Assembly: GCA_015657735.1 (NCBI GenBank)
Contig: SSSX01000398.1
Location: 1 to 9,549, forward strand
Direction of reading: 5' to 3'
Source of the DNA: Zoogloeaceae bacterium
Lineage (GTDB): Bacteria; Pseudomonadota; Gammaproteobacteria; Burkholderiales; Rhodocyclaceae
DNA length: 9,549 nt
Position numbers and translations under genes: made by a program. The notes under the pieces are model-generated. The model was given only the letters and a program-made list of their open reading frames with translations. It did no database searches and was not told the origin of the DNA. Below, piece by piece: positions 1 to 4,898 of the stretch. Each line of letters starts with the position of its first letter. The stretch's first letter is position 1.

Positions 1-708
1 CAGCACGCCCTGCACCGACACGCCCTCCTCGCCCTTCGCGGCGTCGTAGGGCACCAGCCGGTCGAGCGCGGCCTGCCAGTCCGGCGCAGCGCCAACGGGC
101 AGATCGAGGTGCACGTAGGTGCCGGTCAGCACGCCGAGCTTGAGCGTGCCGGCCAGCAGCAGCGCGACCCACACCGCCAGAAAGAGCAGCGGCGCGCGCC
201 CCATGGCTGCGCCGCGGGCCGCAAACGGGCTGTCGGTGGCGAGGTCGTGGGCGGCGTCGTCGGCACGGAACAGCAGCGCCATGATCAGCCCGATGCCGAT
301 GCCGAAGGTCAGCGACAGCACAAAGCGGGCCAGTGCCAGATCCGGCCCGATGACGCCGCCGGTGTAGACCAGCGCCAGGATGTTGGCGGCCGGCGCGAAG
401 AACAGGAAGGTGATCGCCGGCCCCAGCCCGGCGCCCTTGCGGAAGATGCCGGCGAACAGCGGAACGATCGTGCACGAGCACACCGCAAGCAGCGAGCCCG
501 CCGCCGCCGCCGCCGGGTAGGAAACGCGCTTGCTTGAATTGCGGCCGAGGAAACGGGTGATCGTCTCCTTCGGGATCAGCGCCGCCATCGCCCCGGCGAT
601 GAAGAACGCCGGCAACAGGCACAACAGCACATGCGCCGCGAGGTAGGCCGCCAGATTGCCCAGCCCGCCGTGGACAACCGGCAACACCCGTTCGAGCACT
701 TCATCCAT
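1..708 (-). CDS. Permease, DUF318/UPF0718 (ArsP_1-like) family, 3' end beyond window
   Basis: Multi-spanning inner-membrane permease. The first 236 codons are open to the window edge with no stop, so the C-terminal part is missing. The start is ATG at 708, preceded by a good AAGGAGAGG Shine-Dalgarno sequence. Hydrophobic segments lie at about residues 19-43, 63-88, 97-117, 122-147 and 172-192. A soluble, charged stretch follows (about 197-236), before further helices that would lie outside the window. The family signature is visible around CSCTIVPLFAGI (77-88) and FFAPAANILALVYTGG (103-118). In this family (YraQ/ArsP type) some members export methylarsenicals or other thiol-reactive compounds, but the substrate here cannot be read from sequence. 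The paired Cys77/Cys79 in a membrane helix fits thiol or metalloid chemistry (inference). The gene lies 94 bp downstream of a SigZ-like sigma factor on the same strand and may be its target. Confidence 0.88.
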   Translation of the reverse strand, partial: MDEVLERVLPVVHGGLGNLAAYLAAHVLLCLLPAFFIAGAMAALIPKETITRFLGRNSSKRVSYPAAAAAGSLLAVCSCTIVPLFAGIFRKGAGLGPAITFLFFAPAANILALVYTGGVIGPDLALARFVLSLTFGIGIGLIMALLFRADDAAHDLATDSPFAARGAAMGRAPLLFLAVWVALLLAGTLKLGVLTGTYVHLDLPVGAAPDWQAALDRLVPYDAAKGEEGVSVQGVL

Positions 709-718
709 GATCCTCTCC

Positions 719-764
719 TTGCCGGGCCGGCGGCATCGGCAACGCCCCGCCCTTCATCATGAAG
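719..764. promoter_or_regulatory. Two inverted repeats upstream of the permease start
   Basis: The 94-bp gap between the sigma-factor gene and the permease holds two perfect inverted repeats. TTGCCG (719-724) pairs with CGGCAA (737-742) around a 12-nt centre, and ends about 10 bp from the permease start, next to its ribosome-binding site. CTTCAT (752-757) pairs with ATGAAG (759-764) around one base. The first could form an mRNA hairpin near the start; the second looks more like a protein-binding palindrome. Both are short and could be chance in GC-rich DNA. Confidence 0.25.
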
Positions 765-802
765 ACGCCGCTGGCCCGCAAAGGATGCACGATCCGCCGG
801 CT

Positions 803-1345
803 TTATTGCTGCCGCGGCGGCCGCGGCACGAAGCAGCACACCCGGCCGGCCTCGTCGAACTGTACCTGACAGGCTTCGGACAGATGCGCGCGCAGGCGTT
901 GCCGCGCCCGCTGGACGCGGGATTTGGCGCCCGCCAGCGACAAGCCCTTCAGCGCCGCGAAGGCGGCCTGCGACATGCCGTCGAGATCGCACAGGCTGAT
1001 CGCTTCGCGGTCGTCGGCCGACAGTTCGGCCAGCACCCGCGGCAGGCACTGCGCCAGCTGATCCACCGCCGCTTCGTCCGGCTCGGCGGCGGCGAGGTCG
1101 TCCGGCAGCGGCACGCAGGCCCGGGTGCGCCGGAAGTGATCCATCAGCACATTGCGCGCCACTTCGAACAGCCAGGCGCGTGCGTTGCGCACCGCGCAGA
1201 AGGCCTGCCCCTGCCGGCAGGCGCGGAGGAACAGTTCCTGCACCAGATCGTCGGCCGCGCCAGGGTCGCCCAGGCGATGGCCGAGATAGCGGCGCAACTC
1301 GGCCTCGTATTGCGACCAGGCGGCCAGCAGGCAGGGGACAGTCAT
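803..1345 (-). CDS. sigZ: ECF sigma-70 family RNA polymerase sigma factor, SigZ-like
   Basis: 180-aa extracytoplasmic-function sigma factor that directs RNA polymerase to a small regulon. Region 2 is clear at about residues 11-73, with DDLVQELFLRA (32-42), ARAWLFEVARNVLMDHF (55-71) and the following RR. Region 4 lies at about 101-155, with LSADDREAISLCDLDGMSQ (108-126) and the recognition helix ending SRVQRARQRLRAHL. The C-terminal tail CQVQFDEAGRVCCFVPRPP (159-177), with Cys159, Cys170 and Cys171, is typical of the SigZ subgroup as I recall it. The start ATG at 1345 was chosen because it begins just ahead of region 2; its Shine-Dalgarno sequence is weak. An upstream in-frame start at 1408 would add 21 residues of low conservation. 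No anti-sigma gene is adjacent. The permease lies directly downstream on the same strand, and a cyclic-nucleotide-binding protein gene lies 93 bp upstream. Confidence 0.9.
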   Translation of the reverse strand: MTVPCLLAAWSQYEAELRRYLGHRLGDPGAADDLVQELFLRACRQGQAFCAVRNARAWLFEVARNVLMDHFRRTRACVPLPDDLAAAEPDEAAVDQLAQCLPRVLAELSADDREAISLCDLDGMSQAAFAALKGLSLAGAKSRVQRARQRLRAHLSEACQVQFDEAGRVCCFVPRPPRQQ

Positions 1346-1438
1346 GACGGTTTCGGCTTTCAGGCAGGCGCCGCGCACCCCGGACAATCCCGCGGCGGGC
1401 GCCCGCACAGCATAGCGGAAAGCGCCGGGCGACGTCCT

Positions 1439-1801
1439 TCAGCGGGAGAGGGCGGCGTCGGTCCGGCGCAACCGGTCGGTCAGGGTGCGCATCACCTCCA
1501 GCGCAAAATCGGGCACCTGGCGGACGAGCTCGTTGAAGCGCTGCGAGTCGATGGCGACGAATTCGCACGCCTCGCCGGCGGTCACTGTCGCCGACCGGGG
1601 GCCGGGCGAAACCATCGACATCTCGCCGACGATGTTGCCCGGCATGAGCACCTCCATCACGCGGCCAGCGACGACGATCTCGGCCCGGCCGAGAATCAGC
1701 ACATACATCGTGCTGCCGATGTCGCCCTCGCAGAACAGGGTCTGCCCGGCGGCAACGCGGACGATCTCCGGCGCGCGGGAAAAAAGTTCGAAGAAAATCA
1801 C
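1439..1801 (-). CDS. Stand-alone cyclic nucleotide-binding domain protein
   Basis: 120-aa protein consisting almost entirely of one CRP-like cNMP-binding beta-roll. The domain core shows CEGDIGSTMYVLILGRAEI (24-42) and the phosphate-binding cassette GEMSMVSPGPRSATV (59-73), with Glu60 and Arg69 at the positions that normally hold the ribose and cyclic phosphate. That suggests real ligand binding. There is no helix-turn-helix, kinase or channel domain after it; only a helical tail (about 97-117) remains. It is therefore not a full CRP/FNR regulator, and probably acts by binding a partner protein. The start is GTG at 1801 with GAGGAG 9 nt upstream. It lies 97 bp downstream of the CorA-like gene on the same strand and may be co-transcribed with it. 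Ligand and partner are unknown. Confidence 0.85.
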   Translation of the reverse strand: MIFFELFSRAPEIVRVAAGQTLFCEGDIGSTMYVLILGRAEIVVAGRVMEVLMPGNIVGEMSMVSPGPRSATVTAGEACEFVAIDSQRFNELVRQVPDFALEVMRTLTDRLRRTDAALSR

Positions 1802-1868
1802 CGCAGCAGACTCCTCGGAAAGGGCGCGGGGTCCGGAAGCGAAGCGCCCCGGCGCCGCACGGTCGGGC

Positions 1869-1882
1869 TGCCGGAGGCGGCA
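1869..1882. other. Small hairpin downstream of the CorA-like gene
   Basis: TGCCG (1869-1873) and CGGCA (1878-1882) form a 5-bp stem with a 4-nt loop, 16 nt after the CorA-like stop codon. There is no T-tract, so it is at best a weak termination or processing signal and may be chance. Confidence 0.2.
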
Positions 1883-1898
1883 CCCCCGCGTGGCAAGC

Positions 1899-3221
1899 CT
1901 AACGCGGCCACGTGACGACTTCTTTACTGGCAGCGGCGCGCCGCCGGCGTTCCGAAAACTTCAGGAGCACGTAGGTGCCCCAGCCGATCAGCCCGGCGCC
2001 GGCAACGAACGCGCCGTAGGCGAGCGGCCACGGGATGCCTTCGGTCATCATCGAGAACTCGGACATCCCGCCCATGCCGGCGAGGATGTTGATCGGCATG
2101 AACACTGCGCCGAACACGGTCAGCTGCGACACGCGCGTGTTCTGGTTGATGTTGATGAAGCCGATCGTCGCGTCCATCAGGAAGTTGATCTTGTCGAACA
2201 GGAAGGCGGTGTGGCTGTTGAGGGATTCGATGTCGCGCAGGATCTGCCGGGCATCCTCGGCCTGCCCCGCCGACAGCAGCCGTCCCCGCATCAGGAAGGA
2301 CAGCGCCCGCTGGGTGTCGAGGATGTTGCTGCGGATGCGGCCGTTGAGGCCCTCTTCCTCGGCGATGCCGGCGAGGATCGCCGCCGCATCCTCGTCGCTC
2401 ATCCGCTCGCCGAGCACCTTGCGCCCGACCTTGCCGACGGTGGCGTAGATGTCTTCGAGCGAGTCGGCGGAATACTCCACGTCGGCGCCGTACAGGTCGA
2501 GCAGCAGGTCGTAGCAGTCCGACACATAACCGGCCTGGGTGCTGGCGCGGCGGCGCTGCAGCCGGAATACCGGCAGATCCTCGTTGCGGATCGTGAACAG
2601 GATGCCGTCGCGCACGACGAAGGCAACCGGCACGCTGCGCGAATCGCCGTCGCGGTCGAGCAGGAAGTTCGAGCGCAGGCGGATGCCGCCATCGTCGGTC
2701 ACCTGGAAGCGCGAGCTGATCTCCAGATCGGTGACGTCGCCGGGGTCGGGCAGCTCGACCCCGAAATGGGCACCCACGCTGGCGCGCTCGGCCCGGCTGG
2801 CGTTGAGCAGATCGACCCACAGCGGCGCCAGCCCGTGCAGATCGCGGCGGCAGCTGATCGCCACCTGGCGCAGCTTGCCGTCGGCCAGTTCGAAGGCGTT
2901 CACCTGGCGGTCCGGCGCGCCGGCGCCGCGGCTGCCGGACAGCCGCTCGCGCAGCGTCTCGGACACTTCCCACAACACGTCGCCGCGCTGCTCCGGCGGG
3001 AGCTGCGACCACAGCAGCTCGGCGTCGTCGGCCGGCAGCTCGTCGAAAATCTCGGCGATCTTTCCGGCCGGCAGCTTGACCAGCAAAGCCAGGATTTCGG
3101 CCAGATGCTTGCGGTGCACCATGGTTTCGACGAGCTGGCGGCGCGGCATGTTCTGGTTATGCACCACGCCCTCCACCAGCCGGTGCTTCCTGAGCATTTC
3201 GTCGATGTAGTCCCCGGTCAT
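1899..3221 (-). CDS. CorA-family divalent cation transporter-like protein with MgtE_N-like N-terminal domain and non-canonical GMN motif
   Basis: 440-aa inner-membrane protein, longer than classical CorA (about 316 aa). ATG at 3221 follows a GGGGAG Shine-Dalgarno sequence; the longer upstream reading (to 3308) looks non-coding. Residues about 35-95 show alternating helices with LVKLPAGKIAEIFDELP (47-63) and LWSQLPPEQRGDVL (70-83), the pattern of the cytoplasmic MgtE_N magnesium-sensing fold. Residues about 105-350 match a CorA cytoplasmic domain, ending in the long stalk helix that leads into membrane segment 1. Two C-terminal membrane helices (about 364-381 and 398-420) flank the pore loop, and a basic tail follows, as in CorA. 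In the loop, the near-invariant CorA signature Gly-Met-Asn is replaced by GMGGMSE (382-388). The family predicts Mg2+/Co2+ or related ion flux, but the missing Asn makes the selectivity uncertain. It is divergent from the CBS-domain gene, with 169 bp between them. Confidence 0.85.
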   Translation of the reverse strand: MTGDYIDEMLRKHRLVEGVVHNQNMPRRQLVETMVHRKHLAEILALLVKLPAGKIAEIFDELPADDAELLWSQLPPEQRGDVLWEVSETLRERLSGSRGAGAPDRQVNAFELADGKLRQVAISCRRDLHGLAPLWVDLLNASRAERASVGAHFGVELPDPGDVTDLEISSRFQVTDDGGIRLRSNFLLDRDGDSRSVPVAFVVRDGILFTIRNEDLPVFRLQRRRASTQAGYVSDCYDLLLDLYGADVEYSADSLEDIYATVGKVGRKVLGERMSDEDAAAILAGIAEEEGLNGRIRSNILDTQRALSFLMRGRLLSAGQAEDARQILRDIESLNSHTAFLFDKINFLMDATIGFININQNTRVSQLTVFGAVFMPINILAGMGGMSEFSMMTEGIPWPLAYGAFVAGAGLIGWGTYVLLKFSERRRRAAASKEVVTWPR

Positions 3222-3254
3222 GGCTTCGCTCCCCGAACGGACGAGGATAGGCCA

Positions 3255-3286
3255 CGCCGATGACGCGCCGATGACACCCCGGTGAC
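3255..3286. repeat. Three tandem 11-bp-period repeats in the divergent promoter region
   Basis: CGCCGATGAC occurs at 3255-3264 and again at 3266-3275. A third copy, CCCCGGTGAC (8 of 10 matches), lies at 3277-3286. The period is exactly 11 bp, close to one DNA helical turn, and all three share a TGAC end. Since 11 is not a multiple of three, this is not a coding repeat. The array lies 34-65 bp upstream of the CorA-like start and about 105 bp upstream of the CBS gene start, where an operator would be expected. In the same gap, TTGTCAA (3318-3324) reads as a consensus-like -35 element on the minus strand (TTGACA) and a near-consensus one on the plus strand. I could not find a convincing -10 for either direction. 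Confidence 0.45.
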
Positions 3287-3390
3287 AACCGGCAACACGG
3301 CACGGCACGCGAGCGCCTTGTCAACCACAAAAGTCGATTCCCGTACTACAGTTACGCCAGAGCGGAGTTTTTTTCCTGTGGGAGGTCATC

Positions 3391-3810
3391 ATGACCAATC
3401 GCTGCCTTCAACTCATCGTGAAGGATCAGGATCCGCTGATCCTGGAATCATCGGCAACGCTGCAGCAGGCCTGCCAGCGCATGTGGGATCGCCGGGTCGG
3501 CGCCGTGATGGTGGTCGACGCCGGCCGGCTGGTCGGCATCTTCACCGGCCGCGACGCCGTCCGCGCCCTCGCCCGCGGCTGCGGCCCGGCCGACACGCCG
3601 CTGGCCGCCGTGATGACCCCCGACCCCGACACCATTTCCGCCGACGCAACGGCAATCGACGCGCTGCGCCGCATGAGCGACTGCGGCTTCCGCCACCTGC
3701 CGGTCGTCGATGGCGGACGGGCGGTCGGGATCGTCTCGCGCGGCGATTTCCAGGGTCTGGAACTCGACAAGCTGGAGGGCGAAACCGAGTTGTGGGAGCA
3801 CATCTGCTGA
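3391..3810 (+). CDS. CBS-domain-pair protein
   Basis: 139-aa soluble protein made of two CBS domains (about residues 8-64 and 71-125), which together form one Bateman module that binds adenine nucleotides or related ligands. Typical motifs are RVGAVMVVDAGRLVGIFTGRD (35-55) in the first, and MSDCGFRHLPVVDGGRAVGI (95-114) followed by VSRGDF in the second. The short C-terminal tail ending GETELWEHIC is of a kind seen in stand-alone CBS proteins of proteobacteria. No enzyme or transporter domain is attached, so it presumably regulates a partner protein. ATG at 3391 has GGGAGG 8 nt upstream. The gene is divergent from the CorA-like gene and is followed by a hairpin directly after its stop codon. 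CBS pairs often regulate ion transporters, which makes the CorA-like protein a possible partner, but this is only suggested by position. Confidence 0.9.
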   Translation: MTNRCLQLIVKDQDPLILESSATLQQACQRMWDRRVGAVMVVDAGRLVGIFTGRDAVRALARGCGPADTPLAAVMTPDPDTISADATAIDALRRMSDCGFRHLPVVDGGRAVGIVSRGDFQGLELDKLEGETELWEHIC

Positions 3811-3838
3811 AGCGGCGGTGACGCTCCGTCATGCCGCT
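3811..3838 (+). terminator. Two-part stem-loop directly after the CBS gene stop codon
   Basis: AGCGGC (3811-3816) pairs perfectly with GCCGCT (3833-3838). Inside it TGACG (3819-3823) pairs with CGTCA (3827-3831), leaving a 3-nt loop and a small internal bulge (GG against T). The stem starts at the base following the TGA stop. No T-tract follows, so intrinsic termination is not assured; it may instead protect the 3' end or mark a processing site. Confidence 0.45.
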
Positions 3839-3876
3839 GAAACCTGCACTGCGCATCCTGCCGGAACAATCGAGCG

Positions 3877-3901
3877 GCGCGCCCGGAACGGCCGGGTGCG
3901 C
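3877..3901 (+). other. Strong GC hairpin in the leader of the 82-aa ORF
   Basis: GCGCGCCCGG (3877-3886) and CCGGGTGCGC (3892-3901) form a 10-bp stem with one G-U pair and an AACGG loop. It lies about 20 nt upstream of the GAGGAGG ribosome-binding site of the next gene. It is not followed by a T-tract. It could be a factor-dependent terminator, a transcript-stability element or a translation-control structure. Confidence 0.45.
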
Positions 3902-3934
3902 ACAGTCGGGCGGCACGCCTTGAGGAGGGACGCA

Positions 3935-4183
3935 ATGACAGCCAAAGTCTATTGTTACCACTGCATGACCTACCATGCGCCGGAGCTGATGCGGCAGATC
4001 GTGATCAGCGGGCGGGTGCGCTGGCGCTGCATCCGCTCGATCGACGCGACCCACAACAGCACCGCCGAACGCGATGCCTTCGGCCGCCGGCAATCCGAGC
4101 TCAACCAGCTGGAATCCCGCTCCCGGCGCGACCAGTCCGGCCTCGGGCACCGCGCGCCGGGGCACCCGCAGCCGGCGCGCTGA
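3935..4183 (+). CDS. Small hypothetical protein with CxxC motif (possible zinc-binding)
   Basis: 82-aa protein that I do not recognise. The start is ATG at 3935, supported by a strong GAGGAGG Shine-Dalgarno sequence about 5 nt upstream; the longer upstream reading in this frame has no such support. The N-terminus carries CYHCMTYH (7-14), and further on are Cys32 and His40. CxxC plus a later Cys/His is compatible with a small zinc-ribbon-like fold, although only three cysteines are present. The body (about 15-60) is basic and helix-prone, and the tail (about 62-82) is polar, rich in Arg, Gly, His and Pro, and probably disordered. There is no signal peptide or membrane segment. It follows the CBS gene by 124 bp containing two hairpins and converges with the response-regulator gene. 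Function is unknown. Confidence 0.7.
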   Translation: MTAKVYCYHCMTYHAPELMRQIVISGRVRWRCIRSIDATHNSTAERDAFGRRQSELNQLESRSRRDQSGLGHRAPGHPQPAR

Positions 4184-4185
4184 GC

Positions 4186-4204
4186 GCGGCGGCGCCCCCG
4201 CCGC
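4186..4204. terminator. Hairpin in the 24-bp convergent gap (candidate bidirectional terminator)
   Basis: GCGGCGG (4186-4192) and CCGCCGC (4198-4204) form a perfect 7-bp stem with a 5-nt loop. It sits between the stop of the plus-strand 82-aa ORF (4181-4183) and the stop of the minus-strand regulator (4208-4210), so it could serve both transcripts. No T-tract follows on either strand. Confidence 0.5.
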
Positions 4205-4207
4205 AGC

Positions 4208-4843
4208 CTATCCCCGCCCGGGCTCGCTTGAGCCGGCGGCGTTGAGGCGTTCGACCATCCGCACCAGATCGGGCAGCGTGGCGACGCCCATCTTGCGCAT
4301 GATGTTGTGGCGGTGCACCTTTACCGTCATCTCCGAAACCCCGAGCTCGGCGGCCGCCTGCTTGTTCAGCGCCCCCTTCACCATGAAGGCGATCACCTCC
4401 TTTTCGCGCCCGGTGAGCAGCGCGTGGTGCCGCCGGATCTCGTCGATCTCGCTTTCTTCGCGATAGGCACACCGGGCCCGGTCGAGGGCGCCACGGATGG
4501 CGGCGAGCAGATCGTCGTCGCGGAAGGGCTTGGACAGGAATTCCACCGCGCCCTTCTTCATCGCCCGCACGGCCATCGGAATGTCGCCGTGGCCGGTGAT
4601 GAAAATGATCGGCAGCGATGCCCCCGAGCGGGTCAGCTGGCTCTGCAGCTCCAGCCCGCTCAACCCGGGCATGCGCACGTCGAGGACCAGACAGGCCACG
4701 CCCGGGTGGCGCGGCGCCTCGAGGAAGGCGGCGGCCGACGGATGGGTGTCGACGCGCAGGCCCACCGAACGGATGAGACTGCTGAGCGCCTCGCGCACCG
4801 ACAGATCGTCATCCACCACATACACCCACTCCGGACTGTCCAC
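4208..4843 (-). CDS. tmoT: Response regulator, FixJ/NarL-type, TodT/TmoT-like activator of aromatic catabolism
   Basis: 211-aa DNA-binding response regulator. The receiver domain spans about residues 5-120, with the acidic pocket DDD (11-13), phospho-acceptor Asp55 in LVLDVRMPGLSG (52-63), Thr83 and Lys105 (SKPF). A linker leads to a LuxR-type helix-turn-helix (about 140-203) with LTGREKEVIAFMVKGALNKQ (143-162) and MTVKVHRHNIMRKM (172-185). The stretches IIFITGHGDIPMAV and KVHRHNIM are characteristic of the TodT/TmoT/StyR/TutB group, which activate toluene or styrene operons when phosphorylated by a TodS-like kinase. GTG at 4843 is the start, with GGGAGG just upstream. The cognate sensor gene lies 55 bp upstream on the same strand, so the two are probably co-transcribed. 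All key residues are intact, although the sensor frame is broken. Confidence 0.92.
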   Translation of the reverse strand: MDSPEWVYVVDDDLSVREALSSLIRSVGLRVDTHPSAAAFLEAPRHPGVACLVLDVRMPGLSGLELQSQLTRSGASLPIIFITGHGDIPMAVRAMKKGAVEFLSKPFRDDDLLAAIRGALDRARCAYREESEIDEIRRHHALLTGREKEVIAFMVKGALNKQAAAELGVSEMTVKVHRHNIMRKMGVATLPDLVRMVERLNAAGSSEPGRG

Positions 4844-4898
4844 CGTACCTCCCTCAAGCCTGCATCCGATTCGTTGTCTTCATGCGTCGCGCCGGCCG

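Noticed and set aside
1395..1406. Perfect 12-bp palindrome GCGGGCGCCCGC upstream of sigZ, and the CCGGCGCCGG palindrome at 7830-7839
   Set aside because: Pure G/C palindromes of this size are expected often in DNA of this composition, and nothing else marks them as operators.
576..1883. Minus-strand open frame of 435 codons spanning the permease, sigZ and cNMP genes
   Set aside because: It is out of frame with all three recognisable proteins and is rich in Arg/Gly/Pro.
1485..3263. Long plus-strand open frame opposite the CorA-like gene (about 592 codons)
   Set aside because: Low-complexity translation with no recognisable domain; the minus strand encodes a clear membrane transporter.
3368..3374. 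T7 run upstream of the CBS gene as an intrinsic terminator
   Set aside because: No convincing GC stem precedes it, and no plus-strand gene upstream would need it; it lies in the 5' leader of the CBS gene.
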